Shown here: positions 34,016 to 42,435 of the stretch, in pieces
Numbering within the stretch: position 1 is the stretch's first letter
Layout of the letters: each line of letters begins with the position of its first letter
Assembly (NCBI GenBank): GCA_910588045.1
Contig: CAJUPS010000007.1
Location: 1 to 64,000 of the forward strand
Direction: 5' to 3'
Origin: an uncultured Oscillospiraceae bacterium
Lineage (GTDB): Bacteria > Bacillota > Clostridia > Oscillospirales > Oscillospiraceae
DNA length: 64,000 nucleotides
The notes under the pieces: model-generated
Told to the model about the DNA's origin: nothing
The model's database searches: none
Seen by the model: only the letters and a program-made list of their open reading frames with translations
Position numbers and translations under genes: made by a program

Positions 34016-34450
34016 TCAGATAAACAAAAACGCCAGCAGCGGAAGAATAAAATTGACAAAAATAATGGCGGCAACGATCCAGAAAATCACCTTTGCGACG
34101 TTCTCCGTGGAACCACTCTTCTTCTGCCGGGGTTCCTGCCTCTGGATGGGCGGCCGAGACGGCTGGGCCGCTGGTCTGGGTTGTTGGACAGCCGATTTCG
34201 GCTTTGGGGCCGCCTTTTTCGACGCATCCAGCCCCTTGGCCTGCCGAACCCGCTTCTCTCTATGTACCTCGCTGTGAGCGAAGGAACCCTCGTGGTTTGC
34301 CTCATTGAGGCCGTCCACCCGGCGCACGTTGCCTTGGGCGTCCGTTGTCCAGGTCTTCACCGGTTGGTTGAAGGCCCCACACTTGGGACAGAACTCGTCC
34401 TTGTCATAGTCGTAACGCTTTTTGCAGTCCTCGCACGTAATCCATCTCAT
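34016..34450 (-). CDS. Zinc-ribbon protein with C-terminal membrane helix
   Basis: The 144-aa product starts with a short zinc ribbon (CEDCKKRYDYDKDEFCPKCG, about 5-25), followed by a Pro/Lys/Gln-rich disordered linker and one hydrophobic helix at the very C-terminus (about 121-143). Such tail-anchored zinc-ribbon proteins are common in Firmicutes; function unknown. The start at 34450 (MRWITC) follows a GGGGGAGAAACAGG ribosome-binding region; the frame open to 34525 is less likely. Confidence 0.75.
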   Translation of the reverse strand: MRWITCEDCKKRYDYDKDEFCPKCGAFNQPVKTWTTDAQGNVRRVDGLNEANHEGSFAHSEVHREKRVRQAKGLDASKKAAPKPKSAVQQPRPAAQPSRPPIQRQEPRQKKSGSTENVAKVIFWIVAAIIFVNFILPLLAFLFI

Positions 34451-34481
34451 ACCTGTTTCTCCCCCCCACTCTATGTTTGTC

Positions 34482-35255
34482 CTATGATAACAGCCCAAAA
34501 AATACCAGCGCCCGCCGGACGCCATCCGCGTCTATATCCGCCGTCACATAGTCCGCCTGCCGTTTGACCTCCATTTCCGCATTCCCCATCGCAACAGCAG
34601 TCCCCACGTAGCGCAGCATATCTATATCGTTCTCCCCATCTCCGAAGGCCATGCTCTCCTCCCGCCGGATGCCGTAGTGCGCCAGCATCCGCGCAATGCC
34701 CTCCGCCTTTCCGCCCTTTTCAGGCACCACATCAAAGGCGTATGGATTCCAGCCACTTATGCGGCACTCCGGGAGACTCGCCGTCAGCTCCCGCACCGTG
34801 TCCCGGTCCCGGAAGATGATCGCCTGATAGATTTCTCCCCCCGTATAGCCCTTGACCTCCGGTAAGGGCGTTGAAATCGCCCGCTGTGCCGCACGAACCG
34901 CGTCATCTACAAAGTTGATGTACATGTCCTCCAATTCCACCAGAAGAACCGGCACTTCCCGCCGCTGGAAGAGATCGACCAGCCCCTCCGCCGCTGCCCG
35001 CCCCATCGGACGGCTGTACAGCAGCTTTCCACAGGCGTCCAAACAGATCTGACCGTTGGAAGCCACATAACCGTCGAACTGCAAATGCCCCACCGGCAGT
35101 CGCTCCAGCTCCAGCATATGCCGTCCCGTCGCCGCAAAGACCAGGGTCCCCCGCGCCCTCAGCTGCTCCAGGGCAGACGCTGCGCTGGCCGGTACGCCCC
35201 CGGACGCATGGGAGAGCAACGTACCATCCATATCGAAGAAAACCGCTTTTATCAT
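34482..35255 (-). CDS. Cof-type HAD-superfamily phosphatase
   Basis: The 257-aa cytosolic HAD hydrolase has motif I DMDGT (8-12), motif II ATGR (about 52), the Cof-type cap domain in the middle, and motif IV GDGENDIDML with following GNA (AVAMGNA). These enzymes dephosphorylate sugar phosphates or flavin/pyridoxal phosphates. The exact substrate cannot be read from the sequence. The ATG at 35255 is preferred because GAGAGG lies 9 nt before it. A minus-strand promoter candidate lies at 35278-35307. Confidence 0.9.
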   Translation of the reverse strand: MIKAVFFDMDGTLLSHASGGVPASAASALEQLRARGTLVFAATGRHMLELERLPVGHLQFDGYVASNGQICLDACGKLLYSRPMGRAAAEGLVDLFQRREVPVLLVELEDMYINFVDDAVRAAQRAISTPLPEVKGYTGGEIYQAIIFRDRDTVRELTASLPECRISGWNPYAFDVVPEKGGKAEGIARMLAHYGIRREESMAFGDGENDIDMLRYVGTAVAMGNAEMEVKRQADYVTADIDADGVRRALVFFGLLS

Positions 35256-35277
35256 CCCACCCATCCTCTCTGTTCCT

Positions 35278-35307
35278 ATTTTACCATACTACCGCGCACA
35301 TCGTCAA
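35278..35307 (-). promoter_or_regulatory. Promoter candidate for the HAD phosphatase gene
   Basis: On the minus strand TTGACG (35302-35307), 18-bp spacer, TAAAAT (35278-35283), 23 bp from the start codon. Confidence 0.5.
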
Positions 35308-35324
35308 CACAGGCGCGAAAAACA

Positions 35325-35371
35325 AAAAGCCCTTTCGTATGTGTGGTGCTCCCACACACGAAAGGGCTTTT
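35325..35371. terminator. Strong bidirectional terminator downstream of the ribosomal operon
   Basis: AAAAGCCCTTTCGT (35325-35338) pairs with ACGAAAGGGCTTTT (35358-35371); the loop itself holds a GTGTGG/CCACAC hairpin. T-runs occur on both sides. It separates the end of the rpsJ-rplQ operon from the HAD gene promoter. Confidence 0.85.
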
Positions 35372-35460
35372 ATATAATCTTTTGCCTAAAATAAAACTTT
35401 GTCACCGGGCAAAAAATTCAGGAATTGCAACGACTTCAGGCCCGTGTTAAAGTTCTTGAG

Positions 35461-35529
35461 ATTCTGCGCGACCACATCGAGTGGTCGTGCAGAATTTAAT
35501 GAAACGTGACCGCTCGATGCGGTCATGTT
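35461..35529 (-). other. Two tandem related hairpins in the rplQ downstream region
   Basis: Hairpin 1: 15-bp stem (35461-35475 with 35481-35495, one wobble), loop ATCGA. Hairpin 2: 11-bp stem (35503-35513 with 35519-35529, one wobble), loop TCGAT. Both share the pattern GACCrC-TCGA-GyGGTC. Neither has a T-run, so they look like mRNA-end protectors or a protein-binding repeat rather than terminators. The rest of 35372-35460 shows nothing recognisable. Confidence 0.55.
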
Positions 35530-35535
35530 CCATTG

Positions 35536-35567
35536 CTGATCCTTTTTCTTTCAAGAAAAAGGATCAG
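35536..35567 (-). terminator. Palindrome overlapping the rplQ stop codon
   Basis: CTGATCCTTTTTCTT (35536-35550) pairs perfectly with 35553-35567. The 5' arm on the minus strand includes the rplQ stop. The AAGAAAAAGG core also ends the ABC exporter operon at 30150. Confidence 0.65.
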
Positions 35568-35905
35568 ACCAGCTCGATCATCGCGGTCTCCGCAGCGTCG
35601 CCCCGGCGCACGCCGGTGCGGGTGATGCGGGTATAGCCGCCGTTGCGCTCTGCATAGTTGGGCGCAAGCTCCTTGAAGATCTTCTTGACCACATCCTCCC
35701 GGGTCACAAAGGCCATGGCCTGGCGATAGGCTGCCAGGTCGCCCTTCTTGCCTAGGGTGATCATCTTCTCAGCCAGGGGGCGGATCTCCTTGCAGCGGGT
35801 GACGGTGGTCTCCATCTTCCCGTTGTCCAGAAAATCGGTCACCTGCTGACGGAGCATCGCCTTGCGCTGGTCGGTAGTCTTACCGAGCTTACGAGTTCCA
35901 GGCAT
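35564..35905 (-). CDS. rplQ: 50S ribosomal protein L17
   Basis: The 113-aa product has the L17 start pattern MPGTRKLGKTTDQRKAMLRQ and the conserved GGYTRITRTGVRRGDAAETAMIELV end. It is a large-subunit protein near the exit-tunnel rim. It is last gene of the S10-spc-alpha operon, 41 nt after rpoA, and its stop lies in a hairpin. Length is normal for Firmicutes. Confidence 0.98.
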   Translation of the reverse strand: MPGTRKLGKTTDQRKAMLRQQVTDFLDNGKMETTVTRCKEIRPLAEKMITLGKKGDLAAYRQAMAFVTREDVVKKIFKELAPNYAERNGGYTRITRTGVRRGDAAETAMIELV

Positions 35906-35946
35906 TGTAGGTTTCCTCCTTCAAAGGCGTATCAGTCAATATCGTA

Positions 35947-36897
35947 TCAGTTGCTTTCTTCGTCGGCCAGAGACAGCCCCATCATGGACAGCTTATTGAT
36001 GACTTCCTCCAGACTCTTGCGGCCCAGATTGCGGACCTTCATCATCTCGTCCTCGGTCTTGGAAATCAGATCCTCTACCGTATTGATGTTGGCACGCTTG
36101 AGGCAGTTGAAGCTGCGCACGCTGAGATCCAGCTCCTCGATGGTCAGCTCCAGCACCTTGTCCCGCTGGGTCTCCGCCTTCTCCACAATGGTGGACTTGG
36201 AGCCCACCGTCTCACTCAGGTCAGTGAACAGGGTGAAGTGGTCACAGAGAATCTTGGCTCCCAGGCTCACCGCGTCCCGGGCGGAGATGGTGGAGTCCGT
36301 CCAGACCTCGATGGTGAGCTTATCAAAGTCCGTCATGTTGCCCACGCGGGTGTTCTCCACGGTGTAGTTCACCTTGTACACAGGCGTGTAGATGGAGTCC
36401 ACGGGGATGACGCCGATGATATTCTGCTGGGGCTTATTCCGGTCGGCGGGCACATACCCGCGGCCATGGTTGAGGGTGATCTCCATGTTCAGCGTCGCGC
36501 CGCTGCCCAGCGTAGCGATGTGCAGGTCCGGATTGAGGACCTCCACCTCGCCGTCGCTCTTGATGTCCCCCGCCGTTACCTCGCAGGGGCCCACCGCCTC
36601 GATGAACACCGTCTTGACGCCCTCGCTGTGCAGCTTGGTGATCAGCTGCTTGATGTTCAGCACGATGTCCGTCACATCCTCCTTCACGCCGGGGATGGTG
36701 GTAAACTCGTGCTGCACACCGGCAATCTTGATGCTGGTGGCGGCGGTGCCGGGCAGGGATGAGAGCATAATGCGGCGCAAGGCGTTGCCAAGGGTGGTGC
36801 CGTAGCCCCGCTCCAGGGGCTCTACCACATACTTGCCGTAAGAATCATCACCAGGGGTCTCGATGCACTCGATCTGGGGCTTATCAATTTCAACCAT
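35947..36897 (-). CDS. rpoA: RNA polymerase alpha subunit
   Basis: The 316-aa product has alpha-NTD (about 1-230; YVVEPLERGYGTTLGNALRRIMLSSLPG) for dimerisation and beta/beta' assembly. A linker follows, then alpha-CTD (about 245-310; LDLSVRSFNCLKRANINTVEDLI, RNLGRKSLEEVINKL) that contacts UP elements and activators. It is in the usual place between rpsD and rplQ. Confidence 0.98.
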   Translation of the reverse strand: MVEIDKPQIECIETPGDDSYGKYVVEPLERGYGTTLGNALRRIMLSSLPGTAATSIKIAGVQHEFTTIPGVKEDVTDIVLNIKQLITKLHSEGVKTVFIEAVGPCEVTAGDIKSDGEVEVLNPDLHIATLGSGATLNMEITLNHGRGYVPADRNKPQQNIIGVIPVDSIYTPVYKVNYTVENTRVGNMTDFDKLTIEVWTDSTISARDAVSLGAKILCDHFTLFTDLSETVGSKSTIVEKAETQRDKVLELTIEELDLSVRSFNCLKRANINTVEDLISKTEDEMMKVRNLGRKSLEEVINKLSMMGLSLADEESN

Positions 36898-36978
36898 CCG
36901 GTACCCTCCTTCTCTTGGCAGGCCCGGGGGACCGGGCCCGCACGAAATTCAGTTCCAATAATCGAGGGTAGACTCCGG

Positions 36979-37584
36979 TTACTTGGAGTACAGCTCGACG
37001 ATGAGATGCTCCTCGATGGGCATGTCGTTGATGTCCTCACGGACGGGCAGACGGGTCACGGTGCCCTTCAGGGCGTTCTTGTCCCGCTCCAGCCACTGGG
37101 GCACCAGGACAACGGGGGCGTCCTCGCCCACCAGGCGCTTAAAGATGGGGGACTGGCGGCTGGTATCCCGCACCTCCACCACGTCGCCGGGCTTGAGCAG
37201 ATAGGAGGGGATGTTGACCTTCTTGCCGTTGACGGTGAAATGGGCGTGGCTCACCAGCTGCCGGGCCTGCCGGCGGGTGGAGGCGAAGCCCAGGCGGTAC
37301 GCCACGTTGTCCAGGCGGCGCTCGATGAGGACCAGAAGCTCCTCGCCGGTCTTGCCCTGGCTGCGGGCGGCCTTCTCGTAGTACATCCGGAACTGCTTCT
37401 CCATGATGCCATAGACGAACTTGACCTTCTGCTTCTCCTGGAGCTGGAGGGCGTACTCGCTCTTCTTCTTGCGCATCTGGCCGCCGGGATTGCGCTTGGT
37501 GTCCTTCTTGGCGTAACCCATCGCGGCGGGGGAGATGCCCAGAGCCTTGCAGCGCTTGGCTACAGGCTGCATATTCTTAGCCAT
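36979..37584 (-). CDS. rpsD: 30S ribosomal protein S4
   Basis: The 201-aa primary 16S-binding protein has an S4 RNA-binding domain (about 90-150; RLDNVAYRLGFASTRRQARQLVSHAHFTVNG). The N-terminus lacks the CxxC zinc knuckle of some S4 proteins (only single Cys residues seen). S4 autoregulates the alpha operon in several bacteria; no pseudoknot site was verified here. Located between rpsK and rpoA. Confidence 0.97.
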   Translation of the reverse strand: MAKNMQPVAKRCKALGISPAAMGYAKKDTKRNPGGQMRKKKSEYALQLQEKQKVKFVYGIMEKQFRMYYEKAARSQGKTGEELLVLIERRLDNVAYRLGFASTRRQARQLVSHAHFTVNGKKVNIPSYLLKPGDVVEVRDTSRQSPIFKRLVGEDAPVVLVPQWLERDKNALKGTVTRLPVREDINDMPIEEHLIVELYSK

Positions 37585-37610
37585 AATGAAATATTCCTCC
37601 TTCTTCCGAA

Positions 37611-38012
37611 TTAGACGCGGCGGCGCTTGGGGGGGCGGCAGCCGTTGTGGGGGATGGGGGTGACGTCCTTGATCATGGTCACCTCCAGGCCCACGGCCTG
37701 GAGCGCACGGATGGCGGCCTCGCGGCCCTGGCCGGGCCCCTTGACGAAGACCTCCACGGTCTTCAGGCCGTGCTCCATCGCGGCGCGGGCGGCCACCTCG
37801 GCGGCGGTCTGTGCGGCGAAGGGCGTGGACTTCTTGCTGCCACGGAAACCCTGTCCACCGGAGGAGGCCCAGGAGATGGCGTTGCCCTGGGTGTCGGTGA
37901 CGGTCACCATGGTGTTGTTGAAGGAAGAACGGATATGGACCTGGCCCTTTTCGATGTTCTTCTTTTCGCGGCGGCGGCGGATCACCCGCTTGCCAGTTTT
38001 CGGTGCAGCCAT
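37611..38012 (-). CDS. rpsK: 30S ribosomal protein S11
   Basis: The 133-aa platform protein has the family core GQVHIRSSFNNTMVTVTD and the C-terminal KDVTPIPHNGCRPPKRRRV. It lies 15 nt after rpsM in the alpha-operon part. Gene order and length are canonical. Confidence 0.98.
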   Translation of the reverse strand: MAAPKTGKRVIRRRREKKNIEKGQVHIRSSFNNTMVTVTDTQGNAISWASSGGQGFRGSKKSTPFAAQTAAEVAARAAMEHGLKTVEVFVKGPGQGREAAIRALQAVGLEVTMIKDVTPIPHNGCRPPKRRRV

Positions 38013-38027
38013 TACTATTCTCCCTCC

Positions 38028-38396
38028 TTACTTCTTCTTGTTGGCGATGGTCTTCTTCGGTCCCTTGCGGGTGCGGGCATTGGTCTTGCTGCGCTGGCCC
38101 CGCACGGGCAGGCCGCGGCGGTGGCGGATCCCCCGGTAGCAGCCGATCTCGGTCAGGCGCTTGATGTCCAGGGCCACACTCCGGCGCAGGTCGCCCTCCA
38201 CGGTGTAGCCGTGGTCGATGGCCTCACGGAGCTTGTTCTCCTCCGCCTCGGTCAGATCCTTCACACGGGTGTCGGGGTTGACCCCGGTCTTCTCCAAGAT
38301 GTCCTTGGCGCTCTTTCTGCCAATGCCGTAGATATACGTGAGGCCGATCTCGATCCGTTTATCCTTGGGCAGGTCAATACCGGCAATTCTTGCCAT
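38028..38396 (-). CDS. rpsM: 30S ribosomal protein S13
   Basis: The 122-aa head protein starts MARIAGIDLPKDKRIEIGLTYIYGIG and ends in a basic tail (RGLPVRGQRSKTNARTRKG) that reaches the P-site tRNA. Canonical length. Located between rpmJ and rpsK. Confidence 0.98.
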   Translation of the reverse strand: MARIAGIDLPKDKRIEIGLTYIYGIGRKSAKDILEKTGVNPDTRVKDLTEAEENKLREAIDHGYTVEGDLRRSVALDIKRLTEIGCYRGIRHRRGLPVRGQRSKTNARTRKGPKKTIANKKK

Positions 38397-38419
38397 TAAC
38401 TTTGCACCTCCAAATTCAC

Positions 38420-38533
38420 TTAGCCCTGTCTCTGCTTATGCTTGGGGTTCTCGCAGATCACCATCAGGCGGCCCTTGCGGCGAATGATCTTGCATTTTTC
38501 GCACATGGGCTTCACGGACGGTCTAACTTTCAT
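38420..38533 (-). CDS. rpmJ: 50S ribosomal protein L36
   Basis: The 37-aa protein starts at the ATG encoding MKVRPSVKPMCEKCKIIRRK. The zinc-ribbon ligands C-x2-C plus a later Cys/His (CENPKHK) are present, so this is the zinc-binding form. The longer open frame upstream is not part of the gene. RBS GAGGAACAGC precedes the start. Placed between infA and rpsM, as usual. Confidence 0.97.
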   Translation of the reverse strand: MKVRPSVKPMCEKCKIIRRKGRLMVICENPKHKQRQG

Positions 38534-38546
38534 GTTGCTGTTCCTC

Positions 38547-38765
38547 CTACTTCGTACGCCAGGTAATCCGGCCACGGGTGAGGTCGTATGGAGACATCTC
38601 CACCGTGACTTTGTCACCAGGCAAGATTCTAATGAAGTTCATCCTGAGTTTTCCGGAAATGTGGGCCAGAATGGTGTGGCCGTTTCCTATGTCTACCTGG
38701 AATTTCGTGTTGGGGAGCGCCTCTACGACAACGCCCTCAACCTCGATCATATCGGATTTTGCCAA
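38547..38765 (-). CDS. infA: Translation initiation factor IF-1
   Basis: The 72-aa OB-fold protein starts MAKSDMIEVEGVVVEALPNT, with core GHTILAHISGKLRMNFIRILPGD split by normal spacing. It binds the 30S A site during initiation. It lies 4 nt after the KOW-protein gene, in the Firmicutes order map-KOW-infA-rpmJ. Confidence 0.98.
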   Translation of the reverse strand: MAKSDMIEVEGVVVEALPNTKFQVDIGNGHTILAHISGKLRMNFIRILPGDKVTVEMSPYDLTRGRITWRTK

Positions 38766-38769
38766 GTGC

Positions 38770-39054
38770 TCATCCCTCCTGGTCTGGATTACCCTCCCCG
38801 CCCAGCTGGGCGAGGGTCTTGCGGAGCTCGCTGTTGGTCAACCGATCCCCGCCTCGGATCTTTTCACTCGTCCGGCAGTCAACGCGGGCCTGGAAAACAA
38901 CGTGCTTGCGCTTTTTCCGCTTGGGCCGCTCCAGACGCCGGGTCTTGCCGTCCGCCAGCAGGAGGAAATCCCCCTCCACGTCCATGACGAAGAAGAGTCT
39001 CCCCTTGTCCCTGCCAGCGGTGGCCTTTACAATGTCTGATCGCGCAATGTCCAT
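38770..39054 (-). CDS. KOW-domain RNA-binding protein (L14e/L27e-like)
   Basis: The 94-aa product has an N-terminal KOW motif (IVKATAGRDKGRLFFVMDV) and a basic middle (RRLERPKRKKRKH). This COG2163-type protein is encoded between map and infA in many Clostridia and Bacilli and is presumed ribosome-associated; the precise role is unknown. The ATG at 39054 is chosen because the GGAG inside the end of map lies 9 nt upstream; a TTG at 39060 is too close to it. Confidence 0.85.
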   Translation of the reverse strand: MDIARSDIVKATAGRDKGRLFFVMDVEGDFLLLADGKTRRLERPKRKKRKHVVFQARVDCRTSEKIRGGDRLTNSELRKTLAQLGGEGNPDQEG

Positions 39055-39060
39055 AGCCAA

Positions 39061-39825
39061 TTACTCCGCCTTTGCCTCCGGGTCCGTGAGAAGCTCCGGT
39101 TCCCCGTCGGTGATGAGAATGGTATTCTCATAGTGGGCGGACAGCCTCCCATCGGCGGTCTTCACCGTCCAGCCGTCCGGCATCACCACAACGCCGGGCC
39201 TGCCCGCGTTGACCATGGGCTCCACGGCGATGGTCATCCCCCGCAGAAGACGGGGACGGCCTGCCTTGGGTTCCACATAGTTGGGGACCTCCGGCGCCTC
39301 GTGCATCTTCGTTCCGATGCCGTGGCCCACGTACTCGCGCACCACGGAGAAGCCATTCGCCTCCACGTAGCGCTGGATGGCGCCGGACAGGTCCGGCAGG
39401 CGGTAGCCCTCGCGGGCGTACTTGAGCCCCTCGAAGAAGCTCTGGCGGGTCACATCGATGAGCCGCTGCGCCTCCTGGTCGATCCTGCCGCAGGGATACG
39501 TCCCCGCACAGTCGCCGTGGTAACCATCCTTGAAGGCGCCCACATCCACGGAGACGATGTCGCCCTCCCTCAGCACCCGTTTACCCGGGATGCCGTGGAT
39601 GACCTCGTCGTTCACCGAGATGCACACGCTGGCCGGAAAGCCGTTGTAGCCCAGGAAGGAGGGCTCGGCGCCCTTGGACCGAATGAACCGGTATACCGCT
39701 CTGTCAATTTCTCGGGTTGTTACGCCAGGGGCTACCATAGCTCCCGCCAAGGCGCGAGCCGCCGCGGTAATTTTTCCCGCCTGGCGCATCAGTTGGATCT
39801 CATGGCTCGACTTCAGAGTAATCAT
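39061..39825 (-). CDS. map: Type I methionine aminopeptidase
   Basis: This 254-aa pita-bread metallopeptidase has the five metal ligands in recognisable motifs: two Asp in VDVGAFKDGYHGDCAGTY, His in GHGIGTKMHE, and Glu in TIAVEPM and YENTILIT. It removes the initiator Met from nascent proteins. Translationally coupled to adk (4-nt ATGA overlap), an arrangement normal for Firmicutes spc operons. Confidence 0.97.
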   Translation of the reverse strand: MITLKSSHEIQLMRQAGKITAAARALAGAMVAPGVTTREIDRAVYRFIRSKGAEPSFLGYNGFPASVCISVNDEVIHGIPGKRVLREGDIVSVDVGAFKDGYHGDCAGTYPCGRIDQEAQRLIDVTRQSFFEGLKYAREGYRLPDLSGAIQRYVEANGFSVVREYVGHGIGTKMHEAPEVPNYVEPKAGRPRLLRGMTIAVEPMVNAGRPGVVVMPDGWTVKTADGRLSAHYENTILITDGEPELLTDPEAKAE

Positions 39826-40460
39826 TTTTCCATCCCCAAAGCGGCCAGGATCGCCCGGGTGGTCCCCTCCTTGGTGGGAGCGGACTGCACGGGCCGGAGC
39901 AGGCCCCGGCGGGCGTAGAAGTCCACCAGGGGTTCCGTCTCCGTATGATAGACCTTGAGGCGCTCACGGACCGTCTCAGGGTTATCATCCTTACGCTGGA
40001 TCAGTTTGCCGCCGCAGTTGTCGCAGACGCCCTCCCGCCGGGGCGGGATGAACTCCACGTTGTAGCTGGCGCCGCAGGCGCCGCAGACCCGACGGCCCGT
40101 CATCCGGCGGAGGATCTCCTCCTCGCTGATCTCAATCGAAACCACCGCGTCAAACTGAATCCCCGCCTTCTCCAGGGCCTCGGCCTGCGCAATGGTGCGG
40201 GGCACGCCGTCCAGGATATACCCGTTCTGACAGTCGTCCTGGGCCAGGCGCTCATCGACGATGCCGATGATGACCTCGTCGGGCACCAGAACTCCGGCGT
40301 CAATATAGCTCTTGGCCTTCAGACCGGTCGGCGTGCCGTCCTTGATTGCGGCGCGGAGGATGTTCCCGGTGGAGATGGTAGGAATCCCCAGCTGCTTGCA
40401 GAGGATTTCCGCCTGCGTGCCTTTACCGGCGCCGGGGGCGCCCAATAAAATCAGCTTCAT
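39822..40460 (-). CDS. adk: Adenylate kinase (zinc-LID type)
   Basis: The 212-aa product has P-loop GAPGAGKGTQ (7-16), an NMP-binding region, and a long LID with four cysteines in two pairs (CGACG and CDNCGG), so it is the zinc-stabilised form found in Gram-positives. It converts ATP + AMP to 2 ADP. It lies between secY and map. Confidence 0.97.
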   Translation of the reverse strand: MKLILLGAPGAGKGTQAEILCKQLGIPTISTGNILRAAIKDGTPTGLKAKSYIDAGVLVPDEVIIGIVDERLAQDDCQNGYILDGVPRTIAQAEALEKAGIQFDAVVSIEISEEEILRRMTGRRVCGACGASYNVEFIPPRREGVCDNCGGKLIQRKDDNPETVRERLKVYHTETEPLVDFYARRGLLRPVQSAPTKEGTTRAILAALGMEK

Positions 40461-40470
40461 CTCTCTCTCC

Positions 40471-41781
40471 TCAATCCAGGAAGCCCTTATACTGCCGCAT
40501 GAGCATCTGGTTCTCCAGGGCCTGCACCGTCTCCAGAGCCACGCCCACGACGATGATGACGGAGGTTCCGCCGATGCCCAGGGTGGTCACCGACTTGGAG
40601 GTTACCGCGGCGATCTTGTCAGCCAGCAGAGGCAGGATGGCAACGATGCCCAGGTACAGCGCGCCGAAGAGGGTGATCTTGTTGAGCACGCGGGAAATAA
40701 AGTCGCTGGTGGGCTTGCCCGGACGGAAGCCGGGGATAAAGCCGCCGTTGCGCTTGAGGTTGTTGGAGATCTCCACGGGGTTGAACTGAATGCTGGCGTA
40801 GAAATAGCTGAATCCGATAATCAGGATGAAATAGATGATCAGGTACAGCACGCTCTTACTGTCAATGGCGTTGAGCACCGCGTAGCCGAAGGTCCCCTCG
40901 GCGGGAGCGGGCAGGAACGCACCGATGGTTGCAGGGATCGTGGCGATGGACTGGGCGAAGATGATAGGCAGAACGCCGGACATATTCACCTTCATGGGCA
41001 GGCTGCTGGACTGACCGCCGTACATCTTCCGGCCAACCTGGCGCTTGGCGTACTGCACGGGAATACGGCGCTCGGCGTCGTTGACGAAGACGATCAGGAC
41101 GATCAGGGCCAGAATGCCCACCACCACCAGGAGGATCAGCCACCAGGGCATTGTACCGGCCACCAGGCCGCTGTACATGCTGGAGACCATGGAGGGCACG
41201 CGGGAGATAATGCCCGCAAACAGGATCATGGAGATACCGTTGCCCACGCCGAACTCGTTGCACTGCTCGCCCAGCCACATCAGGAAGCTGGAACCGGCCA
41301 CCCAGGAGACCATGATGACCAGGGCAACCCAGACGTTGTCGCTCTGGAGCATACTCACGCCGTTGAAGCCCCGCTTGAGGATGAAGTAGTAGCCCAGAGC
41401 CTGGAGCACCGCGATGGCCACCGTGGCATAGCGGGTGATGGACTGGATCTTCTTCTTCCCCTCCTCGCCGCCTTCCCGCTGGAGACGCTCCAGGGCGGGA
41501 ATGGCCACGGTCAGCAGCTGGATGATGATGGAGCTGTTGATATAGGGCTGAATGCCCAGGGCGAAAACAGTGGCCTGGGCGAAAGCGCCGCCGCTCATCA
41601 CGTTATACAGCCCCAGGATGGTGGTGCTCATGCCGTCCAGATAGCTGCGCAGCAGCTCGGTGTCCACATAGGGCACGGGGATGGCGCTGCCGATGCGGTA
41701 GATGACAAGAATCAGTAAGGTGAACAGGATCTTTTTCCGCAGCTCGGGGATACCCCACGCTTTGCGAATGGTTTGGATCAT
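40471..41781 (-). CDS. secY: Protein translocase channel SecY
   Basis: The 436-aa protein has ten predicted membrane helices. Family stretches include RIGSAIPVPYVD near the N-terminus, the plug-region GLYNVMSGGAFAQATVFALGIQPYINSSIIIQLL, and a C-terminal ALENQMLMRQYKGFLD tail. It forms the Sec channel with SecE/SecG, encoded elsewhere. It sits between rplO and adk. Confidence 0.97.
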   Translation of the reverse strand: MIQTIRKAWGIPELRKKILFTLLILVIYRIGSAIPVPYVDTELLRSYLDGMSTTILGLYNVMSGGAFAQATVFALGIQPYINSSIIIQLLTVAIPALERLQREGGEEGKKKIQSITRYATVAIAVLQALGYYFILKRGFNGVSMLQSDNVWVALVIMVSWVAGSSFLMWLGEQCNEFGVGNGISMILFAGIISRVPSMVSSMYSGLVAGTMPWWLILLVVVGILALIVLIVFVNDAERRIPVQYAKRQVGRKMYGGQSSSLPMKVNMSGVLPIIFAQSIATIPATIGAFLPAPAEGTFGYAVLNAIDSKSVLYLIIYFILIIGFSYFYASIQFNPVEISNNLKRNGGFIPGFRPGKPTSDFISRVLNKITLFGALYLGIVAILPLLADKIAAVTSKSVTTLGIGGTSVIIVVGVALETVQALENQMLMRQYKGFLD

Positions 41782-41782
41782 G

Positions 41783-42223
41783 TTACTTCACCTCCGCCTT
41801 CCCGCCAGCCGCCTCAATAGCCTCCTGAGCGGACTTGGAGAATGCGGAAGCTTCCACTGTCAATTTCTTTGTAATCTTTCCGTTGCCCAGTACCTTGTAC
41901 CCGTAGGTGCACTTGCTGAGAATCCCCTTCTCCAGCAGGGCCTCCGCGGTGACGGTGTCTCCGTCGTTGAAGGCGTTCAGGGCGCTGAGGTTGATGATCT
42001 CCAGAGGCTTGGCGAAGATGTTGTTGAAGCCGCGCTTGGGGACACGGCGGGCCAGAGGCATCTGGCCGCCTTCAAATCCCACGCGGACGCCGCCGCCGCT
42101 GCGGGCCTTCTGGCCCTTGTGACCGCGGCCTGCGGTCTTGCCGTTGCCCGTACCGGCGCCACGGCCCTTGCGCTTCCCAACATGGGTGGAGCCGGCGGCG
42201 GGAGACAATTCATGCAGATTCAT
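41783..42223 (-). CDS. rplO: 50S ribosomal protein L15
   Basis: The 146-aa protein has the Gly/Arg/Lys-rich N-terminal arm (KGRGAGTGNGKTAGRGHKGQ) that runs into 23S rRNA and a globular C-terminal part. It ends 1 nt before the secY start region, the normal rplO-secY coupling. Confidence 0.97.
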   Translation of the reverse strand: MNLHELSPAAGSTHVGKRKGRGAGTGNGKTAGRGHKGQKARSGGGVRVGFEGGQMPLARRVPKRGFNNIFAKPLEIINLSALNAFNDGDTVTAEALLEKGILSKCTYGYKVLGNGKITKKLTVEASAFSKSAQEAIEAAGGKAEVK

Positions 42224-42238
42224 TGATCCGGTACCTCC

Positions 42239-42421
42239 TTACTTCGTCTCTTGGACGCTCAGCAGATAGCCGATCTTGGCGATCTTGCCCCGCGTCTGTG
42301 CATTGTCGGGCTGCACGGTGGAATCACCGATCTTCCGCAGCCCCAGGGAGTTGGCAGTGGCGATGTGCTTATCCAATCTGCCGTTGAGGCTCTTGACGAG
42401 CTTGATGTTCAGATTTGCCAT
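42239..42421 (-). CDS. rpmD: 50S ribosomal protein L30
   Basis: The 60-aa protein begins MANLNIKLVKSLNGRLDKH and contains LGLRKIGDSTVQPDNAQTRG, the L30 core. The longer open frame to 42559 overlaps rpsE and is not coding. Located between rpsE and rplO. Confidence 0.96.
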   Translation of the reverse strand: MANLNIKLVKSLNGRLDKHIATANSLGLRKIGDSTVQPDNAQTRGKIAKIGYLLSVQETK

Positions 42422-42435
42422 GTCGCTACCCCTCC

